DNA of 64,000 bases, from positions 1-64,000 of the forward strand of contig NZ_JANFOJ010000001.1 of NCBI RefSeq assembly GCF_024385605.1, read 5' to 3'. Of the stretch, positions 8,382-17,254 are shown piece by piece. This stretch comes from Sporolactobacillus sp. STSJ-5 (GTDB lineage: Bacteria > Bacillota > Bacilli > Bacillales > Sporolactobacillaceae). The translations under genes were made by a program, and so were the position numbers. The notes beneath the pieces are model-generated. The model was given only the letters and a program-made list of their open reading frames with translations, was not told the origin of the DNA and ran no database searches. Numbering within the stretch: position 1 is the stretch's first letter; each line of letters opens with the position of its first letter.

Positions 8382-9186
8382 TTTTGCCACCGTCCTCCCG
8401 TAATGACCAATGCGCAACCGGCCCATGACCATGGCCGATTTCGGGTGCTTGAGCAATTGCACGTGTCAGAAGCTGTTTTGCAGTGCGGATGCTTGCCTCT
8501 AAACTATTGCCTTTAGCCAATTCTGCCGTAATTAAAGAGGATAGCGTGCAACCGGTGCCATGGGTATGCGGTGTATGAATGCGCTTTGCTTCAAGCCAAA
8601 TCGTCTGATCCTTTGTTACAAGACAATCACGTGCCGTATCCGGATTTGCCTCGTCATGGCCGCCTTTCAGCAGCACCGCTTTTGCTCCGCGTTTGATGAT
8701 TTGTTTTGCTGCATGTTCACGGTCTAAATTCGAATGAATCGTCAGCTCGGACAAGACTTCAGCTTCCGGAGTATTCGGTGTAATTAAATCTGCAAGCGGC
8801 AGCAATTTTTGGCTGAGTGTTTCAATGGCTTCAGGAGCGACAAGATAGGCTCCGCCCTTTGCGACCATGACTGGATCAACAACAAGAGGATGCCAGCCAT
8901 AACGGCAAATCCCCTCTGCAACAATCTCAATCCGTTCTGCATCGACAAGCATGCCTGTTTTAACAGCAGATATGCTAAAATCATCGGCTAATGATTCCAT
9001 TTGCTGAGCAATTGCTTCAACAGGCAAGGGGTAGACCCCCTGAACACCCTTAGTATTTTGCGCCGTGACCGCCACCACCACCGACATGCCAAACACGTTC
9101 CGTTCTTCAAATGTTTTTAAGTCAGCCTGAATGCCTGCTCCTCCACCACTGTCTGTTCCGGCAATTGTTACTACCTGCGGTCTCAT
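8374..9186 (-). CDS. thiD: Hydroxymethylpyrimidine (phosphate) kinase
   Basis: ThiD phosphorylates HMP and HMP phosphate to supply the pyrimidine half of thiamine. The 270-residue ribokinase-fold protein starts MRPQVVTIAGTDSGGGAG, with the nucleotide and substrate motifs TPNTPEAEVL, LLKGGH and the anion hole HTHGTGCTLSS. Its ATG overlaps the thiM stop codon (ATGA), consistent with translational coupling in the thiamine operon. Confidence 0.94.
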   Translation of the reverse strand: MRPQVVTIAGTDSGGGAGIQADLKTFEERNVFGMSVVVAVTAQNTKGVQGVYPLPVEAIAQQMESLADDFSISAVKTGMLVDAERIEIVAEGICRYGWHPLVVDPVMVAKGGAYLVAPEAIETLSQKLLPLADLITPNTPEAEVLSELTIHSNLDREHAAKQIIKRGAKAVLLKGGHDEANPDTARDCLVTKDQTIWLEAKRIHTPHTHGTGCTLSSLITAELAKGNSLEASIRTAKQLLTRAIAQAPEIGHGHGPVAHWSLREDGGKNE

Positions 9187-9995
9187 GAATGCATCACTTC
9201 TTCAAAAGCGGCATAGTGAAGAATTTTATCTTCGTTTAACAAATACAGTTCATCCATTAATTGCTGACGGAACGAGCCGGGGCCGACACATTTTTCACCG
9301 GCGAGTTGACCCGCAATTGCGTAGTTAATTGAGGCGGCAACCGATGCCTCTAGATAATCTGACGAAACGGCAGCATAGGCAGCTTGAATAACACCATTTA
9401 AACAGCCTGAACCGGTCATATAGGGAAACAGCGGATGACCGTTTTGTATACAATACGTCTGTTGCCCATCTGTGATTGTATCTACAGCTCCAGATACCGC
9501 TACAACGGTGGACCATTTGCTTGCAACGCGTTCTGCTATCGCCAATAGATCACCATCCCCTTCACCGGCATCGACCCCTTTTGCTCCCCACTTTTCACCG
9601 GCAAGTGCGGCGATTTCTCCAGCATTACCGCGGATAATTGCAATGTCCAGCTCAGTTAGCAGCTTTTGTACCGTTTGAAGTCTAAAATCAGTTGCACCGG
9701 CTCCAACCGGATCAAGAACGACAGGAACACCCGCCTGATTTGCGGCATGTCCGGAAAGAAGCATACTCTTAATGGAGTACGGAGTGAGGTTCCCTATATT
9801 CAGTTCGAGAGCTCCGCTGATTGATGCAATCGATTCTACTTCTTCATGGGCTTCGGCCATGATCGGCGATGCACCAACGGCAAGGGCACCGTTTGCTGAA
9901 TCATTAATAGCCACACGGTTGGTAATAACATGTAATAAAGGTTTTTGTTCTCTTACTTTCTGCATCAAATCAATGAATCGCTGAATTGAGATCAT
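9183..9995 (-). CDS. thiM: Hydroxyethylthiazole kinase
   Basis: ThiM salvages the thiazole moiety by phosphorylating 4-methyl-5-hydroxyethylthiazole. The 270-residue protein has VITNRVAINDSANGALAVGA at the N-terminus, VLDPVGAGAT, IIRGNAGEIAAL and the catalytic MTGSGC loop. The ATG at 9995 has GGGGAGGAA eight bases upstream and lies inside the end of tenA; a GTG six bases earlier is less well placed. With TenA and ThiD this operon looks designed for salvage; no thiC or thiG is seen in the window. Confidence 0.94.
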   Translation of the reverse strand: MISIQRFIDLMQKVREQKPLLHVITNRVAINDSANGALAVGASPIMAEAHEEVESIASISGALELNIGNLTPYSIKSMLLSGHAANQAGVPVVLDPVGAGATDFRLQTVQKLLTELDIAIIRGNAGEIAALAGEKWGAKGVDAGEGDGDLLAIAERVASKWSTVVAVSGAVDTITDGQQTYCIQNGHPLFPYMTGSGCLNGVIQAAYAAVSSDYLEASVAASINYAIAGQLAGEKCVGPGSFRQQLMDELYLLNEDKILHYAAFEEVMHS

Positions 9996-10680
9996 TGGCA
10001 CGTTCCTCCCCTTCTTGTTTCAACCAATCATTTAACGATGCACCCATTTCCCAGAATTTAAGTTCATAGTAGCTGCTTTGCATGAAAATATGAATCATAT
10101 CATGACGTTCGGACTCCGTTGCATTCTTACTTACCTCATCCCATAGTTCCCGCTCAATGCCTACATTTTTTTCTATGTCCTCACTGCTATATTCAGCAAT
10201 CCATTCTTGAAAAATCTTTGCCTGTGGTCGTGCATCTTTTAATTGCAGTCCGATTTCATAGTAGAGCCAAGGGCAAGGCATCAATGCGGCAAGCGTATAC
10301 CCTAACTTTCCTTTGCTTACCACATGATAGAGATGGCTGATATAGGCGTAAGCATCTGGAGCAGGCTGAAACGCCCTCCATTCCTGGTCACTGATTCCAA
10401 GTTTCTGAAATACACTTTGATGAAGCTGCAGTTCTCCTTCAGCCAAACCCAGTCCGATTTTAAGCAGCTTTGCAACACTTTGTGCATCATCCGTCTGTGC
10501 TGCTGCCCTACCGTGAAGCTTGGCAAACTCGCGCACATAGTACGCATCTTGTTTGATGTAAAAGCGAAATTGATCAGAAGCTAACGTTCCATTCTTAATC
10601 CCCTGCACAAACGGATGATTGAAACTCCTATTCCATAAATCATCGCTAAACTTTCTTGCAGCATTTGAGATACCCTCCAT
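9970..10680 (-). CDS. tenA: Aminopyrimidine aminohydrolase (thiaminase II) TenA
   Basis: TenA hydrolyses aminomethyl-aminopyrimidine from degraded thiamine to HMP for re-use. The 236-residue all-helical protein carries the catalytic Cys136 in MPCPWLYYEIG, together with NHPFVQGIKNGTL and FRFYIKQDAYY typical of the family. I place the start at the ATG at 10680 after AAGGAGTG; the longer frame runs into the riboswitch terminator. It is the first gene of the operon under the TPP riboswitch. Confidence 0.93.
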   Translation of the reverse strand: MEGISNAARKFSDDLWNRSFNHPFVQGIKNGTLASDQFRFYIKQDAYYVREFAKLHGRAAAQTDDAQSVAKLLKIGLGLAEGELQLHQSVFQKLGISDQEWRAFQPAPDAYAYISHLYHVVSKGKLGYTLAALMPCPWLYYEIGLQLKDARPQAKIFQEWIAEYSSEDIEKNVGIERELWDEVSKNATESERHDMIHIFMQSSYYELKFWEMGASLNDWLKQEGEERANDLNSAIH

Positions 10681-10711
10681 ACCATCACACTCCTTAATAA
10701 AGACAAAATTA

Positions 10712-10737
10712 AAACCGCTTTCGTAATGAAAGCGGTT
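10712..10737 (-). terminator. Riboswitch-controlled terminator
   Basis: On the minus strand AACCGCTTTC-atta-cGAAAGCGGTTTT forms a stem followed by Ts between the TPP aptamer and tenA. It is the likely expression platform. Confidence 0.85.
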
Positions 10738-10754
10738 GATCACCCTGAGTGAAA

Positions 10755-10858
10755 AGCTGGATTTCGATCAGCCACTTCCCTACGCCGGCATCACCCGGAT
10801 CAGGTTCAAAGGGTCTTGACGAAGTCAATCTCAGCTTAACGCTCCCCTAGTGGATCAC
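10755..10858 (-). promoter_or_regulatory. TPP riboswitch (thi box)
   Basis: Read on the minus strand, the conserved thi-box segments appear in order: GGGGAGC, CTGAGA, GACCCTTTGAACCTGATC and TGCCGGCGTAGGGAAG. Binding of thiamine pyrophosphate is known to favour termination in this class; the terminator lies immediately downstream. Confidence 0.97.
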
Positions 10859-10874
10859 TTATTTAATTGATTTT

Positions 10875-10903
10875 ATCATAGCATAAGCGCTTACATCATT
10901 CAA
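10875..10903 (-). promoter_or_regulatory. Sigma-A promoter of the thiamine operon
   Basis: TTGAAT (10903-10898) and TATGAT (10880-10875) on the minus strand are 17 bp apart. The spacer contains the palindrome TAAGCGCTTA, which matches 12 of 14 positions of the CcpA cre consensus; whether CcpA binds is unknown. Confidence 0.7.
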
Positions 10904-10934
10904 AGAATAACGTCCGAAAATTAAACACGGGTGC

Positions 10935-11162
10935 TTACTCTTGATCAAATGATTCACGCAACGCTCTCGCTTTTTTCGGTGTGATGTCCTTTCCTTTTGG
11001 ATCAACCACCTTAATTTGAGAAAGTTGCTTTTTAAACCGTTGACGAAAATTTTTCAAATACTGTTGCCGAAGCTCCGTCTGTCGTTTTTTTTCTTGTATG
11101 GTTAACGGCCTCTCTCTTGAGAGACGCGCCAGTTGATTAATTTCGTCGATCAATGCACTCAT
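10935..11162 (-). CDS. DUF896 (UPF0291, YnzC-like) small protein
   Basis: This 75-residue, highly basic protein begins MSALIDEINQLARLSRER and contains the family signature of a two-helix bundle with RQQYLKNFR. DUF896 proteins are common in Firmicutes; in Bacillus one member (YneA operon neighbour YnzC) is linked to SOS genes, but the function is unproven. I use the ATG at 11162 because AAAGGAG lies 11 bases upstream; a GTG further out directly abuts the ribosome binding site. Confidence 0.85.
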   Translation of the reverse strand: MSALIDEINQLARLSRERPLTIQEKKRQTELRQQYLKNFRQRFKKQLSQIKVVDPKGKDITPKKARALRESFDQE

Positions 11163-11263
11163 TTTTCCGTGAGCCACTCCTTTTTAAATCTCTTGTAGCA
11201 TTATCGCATACCTGTCGACACGATTTCAAACCATTTATTATTAAATCTTAGACACTACTTTTT

Positions 11264-11276
11264 CCTGGATTATTCA
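11264..11276 (+). repeat. Left inverted repeat of the IS1380-type element
   Basis: The 13-bp sequence starts with CCTGG and pairs with the right end at 12981-12993, apart from one mismatch. Confidence 0.85.
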
Positions 11277-11432
11277 CAGTACTACACCTGAGAGGCGATA
11301 AACGCTGAGAGAACAAGGGTAACTTGCAACTTTACTGTTCACCCATTAGGTGAAAAAAGTTAATGAAAAAGGAACCATTCCTTTGTATGATAATAGGTGA
11401 CCAAACCAACACCATACAAGGAGGTTCCTCAT

Positions 11433-12761
11433 ATGCTCAGTGTAGAGGAAAAGTCGTGTCAATTCAATAAGAAGATCAAGATCAATTTTACCGGTGGTGC
11501 ACTTTCCTCAGATTCCGGCTTGCTTCTCTACCGTGAATTTGATGAAAAAATAGGCCTCAGTCAGCTTATTCATGAGCAACTGAACATTAACGATTCCGTT
11601 TCACATACACGTCATACCAATGCTGATGCGATTATTCAAAAAATCTACCAACATTTAGCCGGCTATCACACGGATGATCAAGCCGATGAACTCGGTACCG
11701 AGCCTATTTTTACGACACTTCTTGGGAAAGATCGTCTCGCTTCTCAACCGACTCTTTCCCGAGTTAATCAAAAAGTAGATGCGCAAACGGTTGCGTCCCT
11801 GAAAAGCATCAATCAAGCTTATCTGGATCGGCTTTTTTCCTTACGGAACTGCCAGCAGATGGTGCTTGACGTCGATTCAGCCAATTTCGAAACAGCCGGG
11901 AAACAAGAAGGATCTGCCTACAATGCCCATTACCAGGACAACGGATTCCACCCTCTATTCCTGTTTGACTCATTGACGGGTGCTTGCCTAAAAGCTGACC
12001 TGCGCTCCGGTAATGTCTATACGTCTCGCGGCGTGGTAGACTTTATCCGACCTGTGCTGGAGCATTATCGTTCGCTTGTCCCCGGACAGGATCTGGTACT
12101 CCGTGGCGACAGCGGATTCACCGTTCCTGGATTGTATACCTTGTGTGAGGAAAAAGCTGTTTTTTATGCGATTCGTCTGAAAGCCAATCACAGACTGAAT
12201 GAAAAGGCGCAGAACTTGGCAGAAAAACTTCAAGAAAAGAAGCATTGTCCAGTCGGTACCTCCGCCATATTTTACACTGAGTTTTCGTATCAGGCCGCTT
12301 CCTGGGACACCTCCCGTCGGGTGGTGGTAAAACTGGAGCGCCCCGAAGGGGAACTGTTTTTTCAGCCAACATTTATTGTCACGAACATGAGCCTTTCGGC
12401 TAAACGTGTGGTCAAGTTCTATCAGAACCGGGGCACAATGGAGAACTTGATCAAGGAAGGTAAGCAAGGCTTTGCCTTTGACCAGTTGAGCAGCACTCGT
12501 TTTGAAGCGAACGCAACCAAACTGCAGATCCGGGTGCTCGCTAATAATTTTCAAGTCGGCTTCCATTTACTTTGCCTACCCAAGTCAATGAGGAAGAAAG
12601 TGCTGCGCATGGACACGGTCCGCCTTCGACTCGTCAAGATTGCCGGGAGGTTGATTCACTCCGGTCGCTACTTGATCTTTCGACTCTGCAGTCACTGTCT
12701 CTATCAAAAAGAGTTTTGGCAGATACTCGAACAGATCCGACAATTACCCGCACGGGTGTAA
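11433..12761 (+). CDS. IS1380-family transposase
   Basis: The 442-residue protein is a DDE transposase that would catalyse movement of this element. Candidate catalytic aspartates are in LDVDS (146-148) and LRGDSGF (Asp226). The IS4-superfamily Y-(2)-R-(3)-E-(6)-K signature is intact: Tyr330, Arg333, Glu337 and Lys344 in FYQNRGTMENLIKEGK. The N-terminus MLSVEEK...GGALSSDSGLLL is typical of IS1380 members. The ATG at 11433 has AAGGAGG upstream. The frame is uninterrupted, so the enzyme could be active. Confidence 0.93.
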   Translation: MLSVEEKSCQFNKKIKINFTGGALSSDSGLLLYREFDEKIGLSQLIHEQLNINDSVSHTRHTNADAIIQKIYQHLAGYHTDDQADELGTEPIFTTLLGKDRLASQPTLSRVNQKVDAQTVASLKSINQAYLDRLFSLRNCQQMVLDVDSANFETAGKQEGSAYNAHYQDNGFHPLFLFDSLTGACLKADLRSGNVYTSRGVVDFIRPVLEHYRSLVPGQDLVLRGDSGFTVPGLYTLCEEKAVFYAIRLKANHRLNEKAQNLAEKLQEKKHCPVGTSAIFYTEFSYQAASWDTSRRVVVKLERPEGELFFQPTFIVTNMSLSAKRVVKFYQNRGTMENLIKEGKQGFAFDQLSSTRFEANATKLQIRVLANNFQVGFHLLCLPKSMRKKVLRMDTVRLRLVKIAGRLIHSGRYLIFRLCSHCLYQKEFWQILEQIRQLPARV

Positions 12762-12980
12762 TATCGTAAGAAAATCGAATTTAAGTCCATGTTTTACAGA
12801 AACACGGGATCAGTCTGTCTACGAAACAGGCAAATGGCTGTCTAACCGTTCTTGAGTAGGTATATTTTCCCTTAGATCATCAGAACGTCCGACTATTGAC
12901 TCAAATTAAAAAGCGATAAAGGACAAATCACTCGATTCTTCAAATAATCGCCCCTTAAAAAGCGGTGAAATTATGCTTTA
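12762..12980 (+). other. Non-coding right end of the insertion sequence
   Basis: The stretch between the transposase stop and the right inverted repeat shows no gene or clear terminator. Confidence 0.6.
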
Positions 12981-12993
12981 TGAATAATTCAGG
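12981..12993 (+). repeat. Right inverted repeat of the IS1380-type element
   Basis: TGAATAATTCAGG mirrors the left end and is followed by the TTTTT that also precedes the left end. Confidence 0.85.
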
Positions 12994-13056
12994 TTTTTAA
13001 TGATTTTGATCATCTGCACTTTTCTATCTATTTTTACCTGTTTGTTTCGAATTCAG

Positions 13057-13872
13057 TTACATTAACCTCGCAAACCAGGCGACATAGTATGCGGCCGGAA
13101 TAAAGATTGCCTGAGCTGCCAAGGTTCCAATCAATTTTGAACTGATCATCGTCAATGAATAGCTTTTTAAATAGATGTATCTGCTCTCTTTCTTAGCAAC
13201 GCGATCAGCCAGTACAGAAGCTTTAGGATCAATAAACAAGGTGAGCAAAATGGTTGCAATGCCGTTAATTATTCCTGAAGACAGAACTGCTGCCTGCCCG
13301 TAATCTTTAGGAACGAGTAATGACGCATATAAAGAGGCAAGAATACCTACCGAATAGACAGCTGTGATCACAACATTAATGACAAAAAGTCGTTTCGGGA
13401 TTGTTTGATAAGTGATCCCTTTTAAATCTTTAAAATGAGGCAGACGTACATAACTAATGAGTCTCTTCATGCCTTTGACATTGCTCCACTTCGCAAACAA
13501 TGAGACGATCGATCCTCTTTCATTTGCCAACTGAATAATTGCTCGGGAAAAGACACCGATAAATGTCGGAAACAGAACAATCCCTAATATGACACCAATA
13601 GAGACAACAATGAGGAGAATACGATATTGTTCCTCGATAAACATCAGCTTTGTTGCAGCCGGCGCATCAGCAATTAGCTTTGCCGTGAGCGGTTGTTGAA
13701 ACATAGTTGAAAACCGGGAAATCAGAACGATCGTGCTGAAGAGTGAAATGGCAGTCGCCATCAGTTTAACTCGTACGCCAGAAATTCGTATCGAGTAAGC
13801 AAGCGTTTCGATCATTGTAACCACAAGTAAAAGCAGTGCGATAATCATCAGTCTGCCGGTGATAAGAGACAT
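13057..13872 (-). CDS. amj: Lipid II flippase Amj (DUF2837 family)
   Basis: The 271-residue protein has about six to seven hydrophobic segments and the N-terminal signature IETLAYSIRISGVRV seen in Amj (YdaH). Amj was described in B. subtilis as an alternative to MurJ that flips the peptidoglycan precursor lipid II across the membrane. The length agrees with the family. The insertion sequence lies directly downstream, beyond its stop codon. No antisigma or stress promoter was identified. Confidence 0.8.
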   Translation of the reverse strand: MSLITGRLMIIALLLLVVTMIETLAYSIRISGVRVKLMATAISLFSTIVLISRFSTMFQQPLTAKLIADAPAATKLMFIEEQYRILLIVVSIGVILGIVLFPTFIGVFSRAIIQLANERGSIVSLFAKWSNVKGMKRLISYVRLPHFKDLKGITYQTIPKRLFVINVVITAVYSVGILASLYASLLVPKDYGQAAVLSSGIINGIATILLTLFIDPKASVLADRVAKKESRYIYLKSYSLTMISSKLIGTLAAQAIFIPAAYYVAWFARLM

Positions 13873-13915
13873 ACAGGTCGCTCCTTAAGAAACACAAAAT
13901 TATGCATTAATCATG

Positions 13916-14422
13916 TCACTGGTTCAACCATTTGACAACTTGTTTATTGATTTTTTTTTGTAATGCTTGGGCGGCCGCCTGTCGGTTGTTGACATTCAGC
14001 ACTTGATCCGCGTACTCTTTTGGAAACATTTCCTTAATTGAGTCTGTATATTTGCTGCCGTCTTCAGCCTCTTTATAACCAACAGCTTTATAACCGCCCT
14101 CTACTTTTTTTAATTTGAGTCGTACAGGAACTGAGCCGCCGCTTACACTTTCAGTCTTTGTATCTCGATTGAATCCCTCATAAAGATAGTAGAGGTAAAC
14201 GTCGATGATTCCGCTATCTTTTTTTCTCGCTCCGTATAGTTTATGTGCTTCAAATTGCTGCTCGGTTTTTTCAAAAAGCGTTTTGTTATGAGCTAGGATG
14301 TAATCTGATATAACTTGATCCATCGGTTTTGTTACCTTCACAGGTTTGCCTTGATCGGAACAGCCGGTAATTAATAAACTGCTGACGAGAAAAAAAATGA
14401 ACCAATTGATTTTCTTTTTCAC
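13916..14422 (-). CDS. Predicted lipoprotein, unknown function
   Basis: The 168-residue protein starts at GTG 14422, after AAAGGAGGAG, with a short basic KKK segment, a hydrophobic core and the lipobox LITGC, so it should be lipidated and anchored outside the membrane. The mature part is mixed alpha/beta and rich in lysine, and no domain is recognised. A longer frame upstream has no ribosome binding site and contains the neighbouring terminator. It lies between amj and a peptidase gene on the same strand. Confidence 0.75.
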   Translation of the reverse strand: MKKKINWFIFFLVSSLLITGCSDQGKPVKVTKPMDQVISDYILAHNKTLFEKTEQQFEAHKLYGARKKDSGIIDVYLYYLYEGFNRDTKTESVSGGSVPVRLKLKKVEGGYKAVGYKEAEDGSKYTDSIKEMFPKEYADQVLNVNNRQAAAQALQKKINKQVVKWLNQ

Positions 14423-14473
14423 GTTTTCTCCTCCTTTTGGAAAATAATAACATAAAAACATTGCATATGTTGC

Positions 14474-14508
14474 AAAAAAATTGATCCGCCCTTTTACTGG
14501 CGGATCAA
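14474..14508 (-). terminator. Terminator after the iminopeptidase gene
   Basis: TTGATCCGCC and GGCGGATCAA form a 10-bp stem; on the minus strand it is followed by seven Ts. Confidence 0.85.
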
Positions 14509-14520
14509 AATGTTTATCTC

Positions 14521-15432
14521 TCAATCATGAAAATGATCGTTCTCAACATCTTTAATAAAGGTGGCGAGATGATCGAAATAAACCGGGGCGTTATCAATCA
14601 TATGATGGTGTCCGCCTTCTGGTGTAGTCGCAAGTCGTGCATGCGGAATCGTTTTCGCCATGCGCCTTGCAGCTGCCAGCGGCATTGTTTCATGTTCGCC
14701 AAACGTAATTAGCGTTGGCACGGTAATGTTCTTCAATTGATCACGTACATCCCATTCCTTTAGCTTCCCGGTAACAACAAATTCATTGTCTCCTTGGAAC
14801 GCGTTATAGACAGGAACCGCCATCGTTGGGGACAGATGCGAAATGGCCTTCGGCTGCTTGCGATCAACGTAGCCGTCGTTTAAAATATCCACATAGCTTT
14901 GATAACGATCATTATCGTAGTCATTAGTTGCTTCACACTGTTTCATAAAAGCAACTGCGTCTGCAGGCAGCGTGTCCTCGCGGATTTTGTTGATATTGGC
15001 AACATATTCATCGATATTATCCGTCATGGAGGAAATGATGGCTCCTTTTAAGTGCTTACCGTATTTCAACGCGTACATTTGGACAAGCGCGCCACCCCAG
15101 CTCTGACCAATCAAATAGAAATGATCCAATCCCAATTTTTGCCGTACCTCTTCGACTTCATCAAGAAAATAGTCATAGGTTAAATACTTCTCAGCAATCT
15201 TAGGATTCGAGTAATCCGGTTGATCCGAATACAAGGAGCCAAGCTGATCGTACATATGAACCTGAATGCTCAACCCTTGCTCTGCAAGCTTCTCTGCAAA
15301 ATTTTCATAGTACTCATGATTGCCGCCTGGTCCTCCATGCAAACAGAGTAAATGAATATCGCCGCTTCCTTGGGTATTGGTCCATAAATGGTAACCATTG
15401 TCGAGCGTTATAATTGTTGTTCCTTTTTTCAT
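14521..15432 (-). CDS. Proline iminopeptidase-like alpha/beta hydrolase
   Basis: This 303-residue alpha/beta hydrolase resembles bacterial proline iminopeptidases, which remove N-terminal proline from peptides. It shows the oxyanion motif HGGPGG, the nucleophile elbow GQSWGG and a late acid/histidine pair in FGEHETMP and PEGGHHHMID. No signal peptide is seen, so it is cytoplasmic. I use the ATG at 15432 after AGGTGA; the upstream ATG lacks a ribosome binding site. The substrate is inferred from family only. Confidence 0.82.
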   Translation of the reverse strand: MKKGTTIITLDNGYHLWTNTQGSGDIHLLCLHGGPGGNHEYYENFAEKLAEQGLSIQVHMYDQLGSLYSDQPDYSNPKIAEKYLTYDYFLDEVEEVRQKLGLDHFYLIGQSWGGALVQMYALKYGKHLKGAIISSMTDNIDEYVANINKIREDTLPADAVAFMKQCEATNDYDNDRYQSYVDILNDGYVDRKQPKAISHLSPTMAVPVYNAFQGDNEFVVTGKLKEWDVRDQLKNITVPTLITFGEHETMPLAAARRMAKTIPHARLATTPEGGHHHMIDNAPVYFDHLATFIKDVENDHFHD

Positions 15433-15629
15433 CAAATCACCTGATTTTTCCATTAATGATTTTATAATAGCATAATAGCACGAATAGACTTGATAAGCTA
15501 AAATTCCTTATTTTTCATTTCGACACGTTCTCTGGCAAACAATAATCAATTTTATTATTTTCAAGATTTGAATCCATTGTTTTTAACTTATCCATTTAGG
15601 GAATTAATTAAAGGAAAGAAGGGATAAAC

Positions 15630-16466
15630 ATGAAAAAGCTGACGTTTATTGCTGCATTCCTGCTCACAGTTTCATTGATAGCCGGTTGTACGCAAGACAC
15701 TGGAGACGGAAGTGCATCAGTTCATCAATCTTCATCAAGTCAGGCAGACAGTTCTTCGTCAAAAGCAAGCAGCAGCTCTAGTGTGCAAGATAACGCGAAC
15801 AGCAGCACCGCGACGAAAAATAAACCAGAAAAAAAGCAAGTATCCGAGAAAACAGGCACACTGCAAAAGACGATAATGGACGTTAAATCTCTATTAAAAG
15901 GTCAGGCCCAACCGCTCCTTCCGCAAAAATTGCCAATTGAAAATGGAAGCTATATTTCAGCTGTCGTGAAAAATCAAGCAAGTGGGTATACGGTCACATT
16001 TAAACAAACCAGCACCCCTTTAAAGGTCAATGATAAGAGACTGTCAACTGCAAAAACAATCGCAGTGATTACTAGACACACCTATTCAAATGAGGCTCAA
16101 GCTGCCAAACAGATGACGTATCATAAATATGGAAGTTCTGATGGTGAAGCTGTTCCTCTCGGACATCAGATTACAGGGTATGCCGATGCTGGGGCAGGCA
16201 CTGCAGGAATCTCTTGGAATGAAGGACGATGGACACTTGCATCTTTATCGCCGACTTCTGAATCCGCAAAAGGAGAACAATTAGCGCGGTCTATCGTTGA
16301 CTATTTAGAAGTTCATTCTCTGCCTGTTCCTCATCAATACGGCAGAGTTCAGACATATACAGATAATCGCCAGAGTATGATCCGATGGCAAGATCGAAGC
16401 TCAATTTATGAACTAACCGGCAACGATCCATTGGCGCTTCTAGCAATTGCCGTATCAATGAAATAA
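15630..16466 (+). CDS. Predicted lipoprotein with Ser-rich linker
   Basis: The 278-residue protein begins with MKKLTFIAAFLL and a lipobox LIAGC, so it should be a membrane-anchored lipoprotein. About 40 residues of serine-rich low-complexity linker follow, then a lysine-rich stretch and a globular C-terminal region of about 190 residues that matches no domain I recognise. GGAAAGAAGGG precedes the ATG. It is probably monocistronic or co-transcribed with the HhH-domain gene 86 bases downstream. Confidence 0.8.
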   Translation: MKKLTFIAAFLLTVSLIAGCTQDTGDGSASVHQSSSSQADSSSSKASSSSSVQDNANSSTATKNKPEKKQVSEKTGTLQKTIMDVKSLLKGQAQPLLPQKLPIENGSYISAVVKNQASGYTVTFKQTSTPLKVNDKRLSTAKTIAVITRHTYSNEAQAAKQMTYHKYGSSDGEAVPLGHQITGYADAGAGTAGISWNEGRWTLASLSPTSESAKGEQLARSIVDYLEVHSLPVPHQYGRVQTYTDNRQSMIRWQDRSSIYELTGNDPLALLAIAVSMK

Positions 16467-16552
16467 TCATGAATTTCTAAAAGATGACCTACTGCTTCCT
16501 TGCAGCTATAATTGGTTTATCTTGCCTAATATGATCTTGGAGGCTGCCACTC

Positions 16553-17254
16553 ATGGCTGTTGACGATTTATATGAAGAAAAGTTGAGAAACCTAAGATGT
16601 GATTTTGAACAGAACAAACCGCAATCTATTCTGGATCGAATCCGCATGCTGCCCAGCAGCAGAACCCTTATTGAAAACAACGGGTTCGCATTGCTGATGG
16701 CTGTCATCGCCGATCAATCGGTAAAGTCAGAAATCGCTTGGAATCTTCCTAATAATTTAAGTAAGCGAATTGGTGCTGATCACTTCAATCCGCAATGGAT
16801 GATTGAAAATAACTCAGCCGTCCAAAGCGCTATTGCTCAAAAACCGGCTTTGCATCGCTTTCCGAAGAAAATTTCTGATTATATCTTATCTTTATCGTTT
16901 GTCATTAATGACCACTATCATTCAGCAGACCAGCTGCTGCATCATTCATCAGATTATCGCACATTTGTTGCGGCGATTAAAGAGGTATCCGGAATTAGTG
17001 ATAAAAAGGCAAATTTCTTATTTTTGATTCTTTCTCTCGATTTTGATTATCCGTTTATTAACAAGGAGCAGAGTGAAGCTTTGTTCGACTCGCATTTGGA
17101 AAAATGGCTCACCGCTTATTTTAATCGAAAAATCAGCAAAACGGAGGCAAACCGAATCTGCAGAGAGGTTTCTCCGGATAATCCCGCATTGCTCTGCCCC
17201 TATCTATGGAAGTTACATCGAAACGAACAAAGACGGCTCACAAATTCAAAGTGA
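16553..17254 (+). CDS. HhH-GPD-like (DNA glycosylase fold) protein
   Basis: The 233-residue protein resembles uncharacterised HhH-GPD family proteins. The segment ALLMAVIADQSVKSEIAWNL corresponds to the start of the glycosylase fold, and VSGISDKKANFLFLIL aligns with the helix-hairpin-helix GVGxKTA motif, keeping a lysine where bifunctional glycosylases have the catalytic one. The usual catalytic Asp about 18 residues on is not clearly conserved, and the C-terminal pair of cysteines does not form the endonuclease III iron-sulfur pattern. A DNA repair or DNA-binding role is inferred. An ATG at 16553 after TTGGAGG is the start. Confidence 0.6.
   Translation: MAVDDLYEEKLRNLRCDFEQNKPQSILDRIRMLPSSRTLIENNGFALLMAVIADQSVKSEIAWNLPNNLSKRIGADHFNPQWMIENNSAVQSAIAQKPALHRFPKKISDYILSLSFVINDHYHSADQLLHHSSDYRTFVAAIKEVSGISDKKANFLFLILSLDFDYPFINKEQSEALFDSHLEKWLTAYFNRKISKTEANRICREVSPDNPALLCPYLWKLHRNEQRRLTNSK

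Larger units (their letters stand above)
11264..12993 (+). mobile_element. Complete IS1380-family insertion sequence
   Basis: The element of 1,730 bp is bounded by 13-bp imperfect inverted repeats, CCTGGATTATTCA at 11264-11276 and TGAATAATTCAGG at 12981-12993, with one mismatch. TTTTT flanks both ends (11259-11263 and 12994-12998) and may be the target-site duplication. It carries one transposase gene and sits between two chromosomal genes without visibly interrupting either. Confidence 0.9.

Noticed and set aside
12118-12566. Minus-strand frames inside the insertion sequence
   Set aside because: They are shadows of the transposase, whose plus-strand frame has intact motifs.
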